A stretch of DNA of 64,000 nucleotides from Polaribacter cellanae (GTDB lineage Bacteria > Bacteroidota > Bacteroidia > Flavobacteriales > Flavobacteriaceae), in assembly GCF_017569185.1 (NCBI RefSeq), contig NZ_CP071869.1, positions 1,788,001 to 1,852,000 of the forward strand, read 5' to 3'. This document shows, piece by piece, positions 35,853 to 45,644 of this stretch. Every line of letters starts with the position of its first letter. Position 1 is the stretch's first letter. The notes under the pieces are model-generated. The model was not told the DNA's origin, made no database searches, and saw only the letters and a program-made list of their open reading frames with translations. Made by a program: the position numbers and the translations under genes.

Positions 35853-36188
35853 ATGAATACGAAACAATCGTTTGGAGAGTACTTACGGAAATTAAGGGAA
35901 GACCAAAATCTTCCGATACGAAAAGTTGCATCAAAACTGGATATTGACCCATCAACATTGGGAAAAATTGAACGTGGCGAAAGAAGTGCTAATAAAGAAA
36001 TGCTTCCAATATTGGCGGAATTATTCGGAATAGAGGAAAAAACTCTTGGACTTATTCTTTTTAGCGACAAAGTAGCTTATCAGATTATCGAAGAAGAAAA
36101 TACAAACGAAATCCTGAAAGTAGCTGAAGAAAAAATTAAATATTTAAAAAATAAGAATCTTAAACAAGGTTCATTGGACTTAAAATAA
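35853..36188 (+). CDS. XRE-family HTH controller protein
   Basis: 111 residues. HTH of the XRE/lambda-repressor type at about residues 7-65 (FGEYLRKLREDQNLPIRKVASKL, DPSTLGKIERGERSANKEM), then a short helical tail. It lies first in the R-M operon, 2 bases before the next gene, and its promoter overlaps a perfect palindrome. The likely role is timing of methyltransferase and nuclease expression after entry into a new host. Confidence 0.85.
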   Translation: MNTKQSFGEYLRKLREDQNLPIRKVASKLDIDPSTLGKIERGERSANKEMLPILAELFGIEEKTLGLILFSDKVAYQIIEEENTNEILKVAEEKIKYLKNKNLKQGSLDLK

Positions 36189-36190
36189 AT

Positions 36191-39169
36191 ATGAATATTA
36201 AAGACCTTGTTAAAAAATATCACTCGAATAGAGAAGCATATCTAAAAGCGGATTACAACGAAACTCAGCTTCGGACAGATTTTCTTGACCCATTATTTGA
36301 AATGCTTGGTTGGGACATTAAAAACTCGACTGGAAAACCAACTAACGAACGTGAAGTCTTGGTTGAAGAAGGATTAAAAGCAGATGCTAGTTCTAATACT
36401 AAAAAACCTGATTACACTTTTAGGCTTTTTTCTGAACGAAAGTTCTTTTTAGAAGCTAAAAAACCAAACGTAAAAATTGAAAGCGACAACGATCCTGCAA
36501 AACAGATTCGTAGATATGGTTTCACAGCAAAACTAAAAATTTCAGTTTTATCAAATTTTGAGTATTTGGCAATCTATGATTGCTCTCAAAAAGTTGGAAA
36601 AGATGATTCTGTAACAAAATCTAGAATCAATCTTTATCACTATACAGAATATGAATCAGCTTTTGAGGACATAAAAAAACAGCTAAGTAACCAAGCTGTC
36701 TATTCCGGAGAATTTGATGAAACTTGGAAAGAAATTGAAGAGCAATTAAAACTTTCAAGTGTAGATGATTTATTCCTTTCCCATATTAACGAATGGCGCA
36801 TCGTTTTGGGCAAAGAAATTTACTCGCACAAACCTGACTTAAATATAGAAGAGTTAAATGATATCGTTCAGTCTTATATCAATAGTATCATATTTTTAAG
36901 AGTTTGTGAAGACCGAAATTTAGAAACCTATAAAACACTTTTAAACTTTGCAGAAAATAATGATTTCGCTTCGCTTATCAAAAAATTCAAAGAAGCCGAC
37001 AAAAAATATAACGCAGGTTTATTTAATCAGCCTTTAACGGAAAAAGTAGTTTCTGATAGCTCTTCCGCATTTTGGGAAATAATCAGAGATTTATATTTCC
37101 CTGAAAGCACTTATTCCTTTTCAGTTTTTGCTTCGGATATTCTAGGAAACATCTATGAAATATTTCTTGGAGAACAATTAACGATAGAAAACGGACAAAT
37201 TCTCTTAAAAAAGAAACCTGAAAATGTTGATAGAGATATTGTTACAACACCAACTTTTATTATTCAAGATATTCTAAGGCAAACGGTTGTAGAACATTGT
37301 AAAAATAAAACTGATAAAGAAATTATAAATTCCTCATTTGCTGATATTGCTTGTGGTTCAGGGGCATTTTTACTAGAAACTTATCAATTATTACAAGATA
37401 TTCTTATTGATTATTACTTGCTAAATAATAAAAAAAAACTAATTCAAACATCAATTACCACTTTCAAATTGCCCTTTGAAATCAAAAAGAAAGTTTTAGA
37501 AAATTGCATTTTTGGAATTGATAAAGATTACAATGCTGTTGAAGCCTGCAAATTTGGTTTGCTATTGAAACTTCTTGAAAATGAAGATAATGCAACGATA
37601 ACAACACCTGCATTACCAAATCTTGACCAAAATATTCAGTTTGGAAATAGCCTAATTGAGCCATCAGAAACAAACAAAAAAAATCAAGAGGCAATAAATC
37701 CTTTTGATTTTGGTAAAACTCGTTTTGATGTAATCGTTGGCAATCCACCATATCTGGCTACAGAACATATGAAAGAGTTTACACCTCTTGAACTGCCTAT
37801 TTACAAATCGAAATTTGAATCATCTTACAAACAGTTTGACAAGTACTTTCTTTTCATTGAAAGAGGTTTGGAATTTTTGAAAGATAGCGGATATTTTGGT
37901 TACATAGTACCAAGTAAATTTGCGAAAGTTGGAGCTGGAAAAAAACTGAGAGAATTACTTGTCGATAATAAAGTAATTCAGCAAATAATATCCTTTGGAG
38001 CAAATCAGGTTTTTCAAAATAAAACCACCTACACCTGTCTCTTAATTCTCAAAAAAGAAAAACTTGAACAAGTCAAATATCTTGAGGTAAACTCATTAAA
38101 AAATTGGAAAACAAGAAATATTGGAAAGGAATATTTTGATGAATTCAAAATAAATTCTTTAGAAGCAGATGGTTGGGTGCTTTATCCAAGTATCTTAAAA
38201 CCAATATACACTTCAATTGTTTCGCAATCAAAAACATTAGAGGAGCTAATTGGTTCTGAAAATATTTACAATGGAATTCAAACAAGTGCCAATAACATTT
38301 ATATCCATTCGATAGAAAAAGAAGATAAACACTTTCTTTATTTCAAAAAAAATGGAGTTCAATGGAAAGTTGAGAAAACATTAACTAGACCATATTTCAA
38401 GACTTCTAGCGGAGAAGATAATTTATATACTTATCGCCAATTTTTATCAAATTCATTTGTTATTTATCCTTACTTAAAAACCAAAAAGGGAATTGAGTTT
38501 GTTGAAATTGATGATTTAAAAGCAAACTATCCAGAAACATATAAGTTTTTAAATCACTACAAGGATAAACTTGATAATGATAAAAGAGACATTAAACCTG
38601 AACCTCAGACCAAAAATGAATGGTACAGATATGGCAGACATCAAAGTCTAGACAAATGTGATGTACCTGCAAAAATTATTGTTGGCGTTTTAGCACAAGG
38701 CAATAAATATGCAATTGACTACTTCGGCACTTTAATATCATCAGGTGGTACAGCAGGTTATTGTATGATTACATTACCTGACAACTTTCCATACTCTATC
38801 TATTACATTCAAGCTTTATTGAACTCTAAATATCTAGAGTGGTTTTCTGCACTAATTGGCGAAGTATTCAGGGGTGGTTATATTGCAAGAGGTACAAAAG
38901 TGCTCAAAAAATTACCTATCAGACTCATTGATTTTAAGACTAAATCAGAGAAAGATATTCACGATAAAATCGCGAAAATTCAAAAAGAATTGATTGATGT
39001 CCAAGGTGGAATAGATAAAAATAATGGAAATAAAAGAGTCTCAATTCCTTTACAACGTCAGTTCGACAGTTTAAAAGCTGAGCTTGACGATACACTTAAA
39101 ACTTTGTTTAACTTGGGAGAAGCTGATAGTGATATCCCTTTAATTTCTGAAATTTATGCAACTAATTAA
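36191..39169 (+). CDS. Fused restriction-methyltransferase (Eco57I/type IIG-like)
   Basis: 992 residues. The N-terminal nuclease domain has a PD-(D/E)xK-type site: Asp74 in KKPDYTF and Glu88-x-Lys90 in FFLEAKKP. The SAM-binding motif I is ADIACGSGAF near 384-393, and the N6-adenine methyltransferase motif IV NPPY is at about 517. The C-terminal part (about 660-950) is a likely target-recognition domain. Fused enzymes of this kind both cut and modify. It overlaps the next methyltransferase gene by 14 bp. Confidence 0.85.
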   Translation: MNIKDLVKKYHSNREAYLKADYNETQLRTDFLDPLFEMLGWDIKNSTGKPTNEREVLVEEGLKADASSNTKKPDYTFRLFSERKFFLEAKKPNVKIESDNDPAKQIRRYGFTAKLKISVLSNFEYLAIYDCSQKVGKDDSVTKSRINLYHYTEYESAFEDIKKQLSNQAVYSGEFDETWKEIEEQLKLSSVDDLFLSHINEWRIVLGKEIYSHKPDLNIEELNDIVQSYINSIIFLRVCEDRNLETYKTLLNFAENNDFASLIKKFKEADKKYNAGLFNQPLTEKVVSDSSSAFWEIIRDLYFPESTYSFSVFASDILGNIYEIFLGEQLTIENGQILLKKKPENVDRDIVTTPTFIIQDILRQTVVEHCKNKTDKEIINSSFADIACGSGAFLLETYQLLQDILIDYYLLNNKKKLIQTSITTFKLPFEIKKKVLENCIFGIDKDYNAVEACKFGLLLKLLENEDNATITTPALPNLDQNIQFGNSLIEPSETNKKNQEAINPFDFGKTRFDVIVGNPPYLATEHMKEFTPLELPIYKSKFESSYKQFDKYFLFIERGLEFLKDSGYFGYIVPSKFAKVGAGKKLRELLVDNKVIQQIISFGANQVFQNKTTYTCLLILKKEKLEQVKYLEVNSLKNWKTRNIGKEYFDEFKINSLEADGWVLYPSILKPIYTSIVSQSKTLEELIGSENIYNGIQTSANNIYIHSIEKEDKHFLYFKKNGVQWKVEKTLTRPYFKTSSGEDNLYTYRQFLSNSFVIYPYLKTKKGIEFVEIDDLKANYPETYKFLNHYKDKLDNDKRDIKPEPQTKNEWYRYGRHQSLDKCDVPAKIIVGVLAQGNKYAIDYFGTLISSGGTAGYCMITLPDNFPYSIYYIQALLNSKYLEWFSALIGEVFRGGYIARGTKVLKKLPIRLIDFKTKSEKDIHDKIAKIQKELIDVQGGIDKNNGNKRVSIPLQRQFDSLKAELDDTLKTLFNLGEADSDIPLISEIYATN

Positions 39170-40766
39170 AGAAGCATCAAAGGAAAAATTAAGGGGTGGT
39201 TTCTATACACCTGAACCAATTGCATCATTTGTTTTAAAATGGGCATTTAACGGTAATAAACAACTTGATATTTTAGAACCAAGTTGTGGAGATGGCGTAT
39301 TTCTTGAAGAAATACAGAAAGGCAATTTTGAATATAATTCTGTAACTGCAATAGAATTTGATAAAGTTGAAGCTGAAAAATCTAAAAAAATTGGCTTGGA
39401 CAAGACCAACGTTATTAATGCCGATTTTCACGATTTCTGCATTAATACCAAACAAAAATTTGATTTGGTAGTCGGAAATCCACCTTATATTCGCTACCAA
39501 TATTTTGACAAAGAACAACAAGAATTTGCTTCCAACATTTTTGACAAAGCCAAACTAAAGTATTCTAAACTAACAAATGCTTGGGTTTCGTTTGTTGTTG
39601 GCTCTTCCCTACTTTTAAAAGAAAAAGGCAAAATTGGATTTGTATTACCAGCTGAAATTCTTCAAGTTTCCTACGCTCAACCCTTACGAGAATTTTTAGC
39701 TCAATTTTATAATAAAATAAACATTGTTTCTTTTGAAAAGTTGGTGTTTCCAGACATTCAGCAAGAAGTAGTTTTATTATTATGCGAAAAAAATAATTCT
39801 AAAACACATTTGATTGAACATTTAGAATTGAAAGATGCAGAAGAACTAGAAAAATTAGATGTATCAAAATTAAAAAGTCCAAAGAAGAAAATTGATTTCA
39901 AATCGAACAAATGGACTTTTTATTTCCTTGAACAAAATGAAATTGACTTTTTAGAAAAGCTTCAAAACGACAAAATAATTCCAAGACTTAAAGAATACGC
40001 AAAAGTAGAGGTTGGAATTACAACAGGTTCAAATCCATTTTTTACAGTTCCGCTTTCTATAGTTCAATTTTACAATTTAGAAAAGTATGCAAAACCATTA
40101 GTTGGCAGAAGTGTTCAAGTTCCAAGTGCGATTTTCACAGAAAAAGATTGGATTAAAAACAGAAATTCCGAAGCACGAACACACTTTTTATCATTTCCAA
40201 AAATGGACGAACTAAATGGCTCGATTGGAGCTAGAGATTACATTTCTTGGGGAGAGGAAAATGAAATACACAAAGGCTATAAATGTAGAATACGTGATGA
40301 ATGGCAAATTGTGCCTTCACAAAGAATATCAGATGCATTATTTATTCGGAGAAACAACAAGTATCCAAAGTTAATAATTAATGAAGCTGAGGCTTTTACA
40401 ACAGATACTATGCACAGAGTAACTGTAAAAGAAAAAACGGAAATAAAAGCATTGACAGCTAGTTACTACAATTCTCTATCCTTTGCATTTGCGGAGATTT
40501 GTGGAAGGAGTCACGGTGGCGGAGTTTTGGAATTAATGCCAAACGAAGTGGAGAGAATACTTTTACCTTACAATGAAAAAAATGCGGAACTGTTACCAAC
40601 TATTGACAAAATGATTCGTGAAAAGAAAGATATTTCGGAATTATTAAAAATCACGAATAAAAAAATACTAAAGGATAATTACGGCTTGACTTATAAAGAA
40701 ATTGACTTGGCGGACAATATATGGAAAAAGCTATCAAACCGAAGATTGAATAGAGGAAAAAAATAG
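39156..40766 (+). CDS. DNA adenine N6-methyltransferase (TaqI/Eco57I-like)
   Basis: 536 residues. Opening KLRGGFYTPEPIASFVLKW is typical of Eco57I-type Mod proteins. Motif I is ILEPSCGDGVFL at about 39-50 and motif IV is NPPYIRY at about 108-114. A C-terminal recognition domain follows (VEVGITTGSNPFF). It probably methylates the strand or half-site that the fused enzyme leaves unprotected. Co-translated with it through a 14-bp overlap. No nuclease motif is seen in this protein. Confidence 0.87.
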   Translation: MQLIKEASKEKLRGGFYTPEPIASFVLKWAFNGNKQLDILEPSCGDGVFLEEIQKGNFEYNSVTAIEFDKVEAEKSKKIGLDKTNVINADFHDFCINTKQKFDLVVGNPPYIRYQYFDKEQQEFASNIFDKAKLKYSKLTNAWVSFVVGSSLLLKEKGKIGFVLPAEILQVSYAQPLREFLAQFYNKINIVSFEKLVFPDIQQEVVLLLCEKNNSKTHLIEHLELKDAEELEKLDVSKLKSPKKKIDFKSNKWTFYFLEQNEIDFLEKLQNDKIIPRLKEYAKVEVGITTGSNPFFTVPLSIVQFYNLEKYAKPLVGRSVQVPSAIFTEKDWIKNRNSEARTHFLSFPKMDELNGSIGARDYISWGEENEIHKGYKCRIRDEWQIVPSQRISDALFIRRNNKYPKLIINEAEAFTTDTMHRVTVKEKTEIKALTASYYNSLSFAFAEICGRSHGGGVLELMPNEVERILLPYNEKNAELLPTIDKMIREKKDISELLKITNKKILKDNYGLTYKEIDLADNIWKKLSNRRLNRGKK

Positions 40767-40907
40767 CCAACGCTCAAAGCCATACACATTTGCAATTCGC
40801 TAAAGCCAACGCTACGCCAAAAATTGCAAAAGAGTATGTCTTGCCAACGCTCAATTCCGAACTAAATAACAAACATCGGAAAACCAAGCTGAACGTGAAA
40901 GCACTAT
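40767..40907 (+). other. Trailer of the restriction-modification cassette (shared shell)
   Basis: Starts GCCAACGCTCAAAGCCATAC and ends GCACTATGCACAAC, like 35288-35429. A short ORF reading through it into the attC (40790-41035) is not credible. Confidence 0.7.
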
Positions 40908-41037
40908 GCACAACAACGTGTATAAAACATAGCTATTATAGGCTTTTCGAGAGGTTTTTATACATTTACAAAGTACGCCAAATCCGAAAAGTAAGCGTTT
41001 ATTTACACGCTACGTTTCATACACAAGACCGTTAGCG
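40908..41037 (+). other. attC site (short relative of type iii)
   Basis: 130 bases, ends GCACAAC ... GTTAGCG. Its sequence parallels the attC at 35430 but lacks the central 60-70 bases. Arms GTGTATAAAACATAGC / GCTACGTTTCATACAC. Confidence 0.8.
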
Positions 41038-41113
41038 GCAATGTAACAAAAATCCTGCTACTAATGTAACAATCTTTAAATAACAATGTCCTTATATAAA
41101 ATAAAACATCAAA

Positions 41114-42562
41114 ATGAAATCACTAAAGCTTACCTTTTTAGTCCTGCTGTTACCACTTGTTGGGTTTTCTCAAAATTGTAACTGTACAGATAATTTTAAT
41201 TGGTTAAAAGAGACGTTTGAACAAAATGATGCAGGCTTCAACTACATTTTAAAACAAAAAGGAAAAGAAGCATACCAAAGGCACAATGAAATTTTTGAAA
41301 AAAAAGCAAAAGATATAAAAGATTATGAAAAATGTGCCCAAACGCTTTACCAATGGCTAACGTTTTTTAGGTCTGGTCATATCGCAATAGTTAGAAATAA
41401 AAACATTCCGACAAAAAAAGGGAAAAGCAACGAACAAATTGCAGAACAATTTAAAAATTGGGAAACCTTCAGTATTGATTATAAAAAATTCAAAAAATAT
41501 ATTGACAGTAAAACAACGATAGGTTTTGAAGGAATTTGGACTACAGATTCTTATAAAATAGGTGTTAAGAAACAGGAAAATGAATACATTGGATTCATTA
41601 TAGATGCTGATGGTGTTTATTGGAAAAAAGGACAAGTGAAATTTAAAATTAAAGAACAAAGGAAATCTTTTACATCAACCTATTTTATGAAAGACCATTC
41701 TGCAAAGGAAATTGAAAATGTTGCATTGTGGGGAAATAATTATCTAAAAATTGGAGATATTACATTAAAAAGATTTAATTCTACTTTCAAAAACGACAAG
41801 GAAGTCGAACGTTATTTCAATGTTATAAATGTTAATAAACCTTTTTTTAAAGAGCTTTCAAATAGCACAAATTATATTAGAATCCCTTCATTTTCTTACC
41901 AAAGTAAAAAAGCAATCGACAGCATTATAGATCTGAATACAGACCTAATTATAAGCAAGAAAAATTTAATAATCGATTTGAGAAACAACGGAGGCGGAAG
42001 CGATGAAAGTTTTCAGGAAATACTCAAATTTCTGTACACAAACCCAATAAGAACAATAGGTGTAAAAAGATTATCGACACCATTGAACAATAGTGGTATA
42101 GAAAACTTTGCCAAAAACAATGATTTAACAACAGCCGAAAAAAAATGGGTAAACAATGCACTTAAAAAATTAAAAGCTACACCAACAGGAAAATTCGTCA
42201 ATTTAGAGAATAAATCGGTTGACACATTAACTTTTGACACTATTTACAAATATCCCCAAAACATAGCAATATTAATCAATCAAAATAATTACAGTTCTAC
42301 CGAACAATTTTTACTAGCCGCAAAGCAAAGTGAAAAAGTAAAACTGTTTGGAACAACGACTGGAGGAGCATTAGATATTTCAAATTTTTATTATGTTACT
42401 TCGCCTTGTGGAGATTATAAAACAGCCATTTGTACTTCTAAAAGTATGAGAATTCCCGAAATGACCATTGACGACAAAGGAATTCAACCCGATTATTATA
42501 TCGACCAAAGCATACCGAAATATAAGTGGATTGATTTTACAGAAAAAATAATTGAAAAATAA
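41114..42562 (+). CDS. Secreted S41-family peptidase
   Basis: 482 residues. Signal peptide MKSLKLTFLVLLLPLVGFSQ. The C-terminal S41 (tail-specific protease-like) domain has LIIDLRNNGGGSDESFQEI and NNYSSTEQFLLAAKQS with the candidate nucleophile serine (SxxE), then GTTTGGALD. No PDZ domain is evident. Such proteins are common in Bacteroidetes as periplasmic or outer-membrane-associated peptidases of unknown target. Single-gene cassette, start 77 bases after the cassette start; the leader contains two ATGTAAC words. Confidence 0.85.
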   Translation: MKSLKLTFLVLLLPLVGFSQNCNCTDNFNWLKETFEQNDAGFNYILKQKGKEAYQRHNEIFEKKAKDIKDYEKCAQTLYQWLTFFRSGHIAIVRNKNIPTKKGKSNEQIAEQFKNWETFSIDYKKFKKYIDSKTTIGFEGIWTTDSYKIGVKKQENEYIGFIIDADGVYWKKGQVKFKIKEQRKSFTSTYFMKDHSAKEIENVALWGNNYLKIGDITLKRFNSTFKNDKEVERYFNVINVNKPFFKELSNSTNYIRIPSFSYQSKKAIDSIIDLNTDLIISKKNLIIDLRNNGGGSDESFQEILKFLYTNPIRTIGVKRLSTPLNNSGIENFAKNNDLTTAEKKWVNNALKKLKATPTGKFVNLENKSVDTLTFDTIYKYPQNIAILINQNNYSSTEQFLLAAKQSEKVKLFGTTTGGALDISNFYYVTSPCGDYKTAICTSKSMRIPEMTIDDKGIQPDYYIDQSIPKYKWIDFTEKIIEK

Positions 42563-42569
42563 GCACAGC

Positions 42570-42763
42570 CGCTAACAACGTATATAGCTCATAGCTAATT
42601 AGTTGCTTAAACGAAGTTAAGGCATATCTGCAAGTCCGCCAAATTTTTTAATTTGGCTTATTGAAAAAAAAAGAAAATAAGAAAATTAAAAAATTCGGCT
42701 CGTGCTTAACCGAATAGTTATCGCTAATTTGCACGCTACGAGCCATATACAAAACCGTTAGCT
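42570..42763 (+). other. attC site (type iii, long)
   Basis: 194 bases, ends CGCTAAC ... GTTAGCT. Arms GTATATAGCTCATAGC / GCTACGAGCCATATAC. Cassette start GTTAGCGGC matches the end GCCGCTAAC. Confidence 0.8.
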
Positions 42764-43250
42764 TTAATGCTCGAGACATTGCAAAACCGAAAATTTCAGG
42801 TTTAAATCAAAAGTCATTTAAAGCGGAATTTAAAAATAAAATGCGGAATATTGAGCTGAATAATCACTCAAACTCTGAATTGAATTGCGTCTGACTTTTT
42901 AGCTTGTTTGCGGAATCGAAAACTGAATTGAAAAGTGGAATTTCACTCAATCGGAATTTAGCAAGTTGCGGAATTGCCCACTCAAAATCTGAACTAAAAA
43001 TATTGCGGAATTTGAGCAAGTTTATGGAATAAAAGTCGAGCTGAATAAAAAATAAAATGCGGAATTAAAAAGCCGACCGAAATATAATATTGACTAAAAA
43101 ATAAACGGACAAAAAAGCACTAAAGCTAACAAAGTATAAAAATAATTGCTACTTTTAGCTTAACCAAAGGTCGTTGCAATTTTGCACACTTCTGAATTTC
43201 ATGCTGAAATTCCTCGCGTACAAAACCGCAACTATTCTTATACAAACACG
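42758..43250 (+). mobile_element. ORF-less cassette C (copy 3), type-i attC
   Basis: 493 bp; attC 43124-43256. Reads GCTCGAGAC near its start and has the AGCTTGTTTGCGG variant. Confidence 0.8.
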
Positions 43251-43261
43251 TTGCCCACAAT

Positions 43262-43405
43262 CCCCCATAGAAACCTCAAATTTCCTCAGTACGTAGGCTA
43301 ACGAAAAATTGAGTAAATTGAGCTTAAAAATTTAAGAAAATATGAGAAAATCGAATATTTATAAATTGCTGATTTTTAGAAACATAATTTTACGTTAGTC
43401 AGAAT
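43262..43405 (+). mobile_element. 144-bp mini-element with IS110-like ends
   Basis: The left part (CCCCCATAGAAA, TACGTAGGCTAACG) and right part (ATAATTTTACGTTAGTCAGAAT) match the ends of the IS110 element at 18349-19988; the centre is unrelated AT-rich sequence. It sits between CACAAT and TTGAAAAAA, the same target as the full element. It is noncoding and would need the transposase in trans. Confidence 0.65.
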
Positions 43406-44209
43406 TTGAAAAAACTGCTAACCATAACATTTTTAAGTCTGATTTTAACTTCTTGCGGGAATTTAGAAGAAGATAAATTGATTGCGGAATTTAAAGCAAA
43501 AGAGAGTTACCGGATTTGGAAAACCGAAAAGTCTTTGACGAAAAAGGATTCTATTTATTCCCAGAGAAAGTCATTTAAAAGTTATGATTCCAAAAATCGG
43601 TTGATTAACATTAATAACGTTAAATTTTATTACTACGATGACAATGAAAATCGGATTGAAAAGACTAAATCAATCTACAAAAGAGAAGGAAAAGGAAAAG
43701 CATTTATAGACATACAGAATTATGAATACGATAAAAAAGGCTTACTAAAATATATCACAGAAAAGAGTGAGAAAATTGACACTTTAATATCATTCAAATA
43801 TGATTCGGGAAAAAATCTCATTGAGACAAAGACTAACTTCAGAACAATTACCCAAGAATTTGAAAATGGAGTTATGAAAAAGAGAATTGAGAAGGACAGA
43901 AATGCAGAACCTAAAATCTCTGAATTTTATTACGATTCACTAAATCGACCGAAATTGGAAAATTGGGTTTTTAGCGGAAATCACAGAATGAAAACAAAAT
44001 TCGAGTATAACGAAAAAGGTAAACTCTTTAGAGAAATAGATAGTTCTTTTAATCAAGGAACAAATCCTAACGAGTTTGTTGAGTTTATGGACGAATATAA
44101 GTACGATAAAAATGATTCGATAATTGAGATAATAAGATTAGGAAGAGTATTAAGCGAATCTAATTTTAAAGTACGTGGAAGGAAAATATTTGAATGGAAA
44201 AAAGAATAA
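43406..44209 (+). CDS. YD-repeat-like lipoprotein (duplicate 1)
   Basis: 267 residues from a TTG. Lipoprotein signal MKKLLTITFLSLILTSCG with lipobox LTSC. The rest shows repeated strand pairs of the type YEYDKKGLLKYI, FKYDSGKNLIET, FEYNEKGKLFREI, similar to YD-repeat beta-strands. The predicted protein is identical to that at 51979-52782. The TTG start is the first codon after the mini-element, where the undisturbed cassette start would also place it. Function unknown. Confidence 0.75.
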   Translation: MKKLLTITFLSLILTSCGNLEEDKLIAEFKAKESYRIWKTEKSLTKKDSIYSQRKSFKSYDSKNRLININNVKFYYYDDNENRIEKTKSIYKREGKGKAFIDIQNYEYDKKGLLKYITEKSEKIDTLISFKYDSGKNLIETKTNFRTITQEFENGVMKKRIEKDRNAEPKISEFYYDSLNRPKLENWVFSGNHRMKTKFEYNEKGKLFREIDSSFNQGTNPNEFVEFMDEYKYDKNDSIIEIIRLGRVLSESNFKVRGRKIFEWKKE

Positions 44210-44216
44210 AAACTGT

Positions 44217-44413
44217 GGGCAACAACGTGTATAGCTCATTGCTAATCAGTTGCTTAATCCGAAGTTAAGGCGTATTTGGAAAGTCGCCAAATTTTTAAAT
44301 TTGACGATTTCCAATAGAAAAGATAAATAGTAAAATTTAAAAATCTGGCTTGTGCCCAACCGAAAAATAATCACTAATTTGCACGCAACGAGCCATACAC
44401 AAGACCGTTAGCA
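44217..44413 (+). other. attC site (type iii, long)
   Basis: Ends GGGCAAC ... GTTAGCA. Arms GTGTATAGCTCATTGC / GCAACGAGCCATACAC. Cassette start GTTGCCCACA and end TGTGGGCAAC match over ten bases. Confidence 0.8.
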
Positions 44414-44856
44414 AATATTGTTCTCACTCAAACGCTGAAAAAATAGTGAATTAAAATTAATAGATTTTATCACAAAAAATGAATTTCAAAATGCTGAGCA
44501 CTCTCTCGCTCGTAAAATTTTGCGTGGGAATTTACTCAAATGTGGAATTATAAAACGTGAGAATTTTCTTAGACTCGAAAAACCAAAATTGCGGAATTTC
44601 CAAGGAATCGTGAAATTGAGCAAGTTTGAGAAATTGAGCAGAAAATGAAAAATATAAATTGCGGAATTCTTACTCAAAAGCTGAATTTTGGGATTCAATT
44701 AATGAACAAAGGAGAATGAAAAAAAACATTTGCTAACAACGCATAAAAATAATTGCTATTTTAGCTAAACCAAAAGCAGTTGCAATTTTGCACACTTCTG
44801 AATTTCATGCTGAAATTCCTCGCGCACAAAATCGCAACTATTCTTATACAAACACG
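44408..44856 (+). mobile_element. ORF-less cassette A (copy 6), type-i attC
   Basis: 449 bp; attC 44731-44862. Has an extra A (GCTGAAAAAATAG) that shifts the frame open in other copies. Confidence 0.8.
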
Positions 44857-45349
44857 TTAGCTTTAATGCTCGGGACATTGCAAAACCGAAAATTTCAGGT
44901 TTAAATCAAAAGTCATTTAAAGCAGAATTTAAAAATAAAATGCGGAATATTGAGCTGAATAATTACTCAAACTCTGAATTGAATTGCGTCTGACTTTTTA
45001 GCTCGTTTGCGGAATCGAAAACTGAATTAAAAAGCGGAATTTCACTCAATCGGAATTTAGCAAGTTGCGGAATTGCCCACTCGAAATCTGAACTAAAAAT
45101 ATAGCGGAATTTGAGCAAGTTTTCGGAATGAAAGTAGAGCTGAATAAAAAATAAAATGCGGAATTAAAAAGCCAACCGAAATATAATATTGACTAAAAAA
45201 TAAACGGACAAAAAAGCACTAAAGCTAACAAAGTATAAAAATAATTGCTAATTTTAGCCTAACCAAAAGTAGTTGCAATTTTGCACACTTCTGAATTTCA
45301 TGCTGAAATTCCTCGCGCACAAAATCGCAACTATTCTTATACAAAAACG
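44857..45349 (+). mobile_element. ORF-less cassette C (copy 4), type-i attC
   Basis: 493 bp; attC 45223-45355. Reads GCTCGGGAC and AAAGCAGAATT. Confidence 0.8.
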
Positions 45350-45396
45350 TTGTGCGTAATGGAAAAAACCATATCAAGACAAGTAAAATTTAAGCA

Positions 45397-45630
45397 ATGT
45401 CGGACAAATTTTATAAATACATCAACACCGTTTTAGTTACAGTTCCAATGACACTGATTATGGCATTTGTTGGAATATCCCATAATTATGGATTCAAAGA
45501 AGGGTGGGTTCAAAAATTCATAGAAACAACTATTTTTATGTTCCCAATAGCATATCTATCTGTTCTTATTTTAGTGCCAATTGCCAGAAAATTAACGGAT
45601 AAGATTGTTGGCAAAAAGGACAGCGATTAA
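45397..45630 (+). CDS. DUF2798-like small membrane protein
   Basis: 77 residues with two transmembrane helices (VLVTVPMTLIMAFVGIS and TTIFMFPIAYLSVLILVPIA) joined by a polar loop, ending in a charged KLTDKIVGKKDSD. The helix-loop-helix plan and the PIARKL motif fit DUF2798. It is the first of two genes in its cassette, 14 bases before the hydrolase gene. Function unknown. Confidence 0.75.
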   Translation: MSDKFYKYINTVLVTVPMTLIMAFVGISHNYGFKEGWVQKFIETTIFMFPIAYLSVLILVPIARKLTDKIVGKKDSD

Positions 45631-45644
45631 TTAAAGACATTTTT

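Noticed and set aside
40790..41035. 81-codon ORF after the R-M operon
   Set aside because: It consists of the shared cassette trailer and the attC, has no start signal and is not matched after the Wadjet-like operon.
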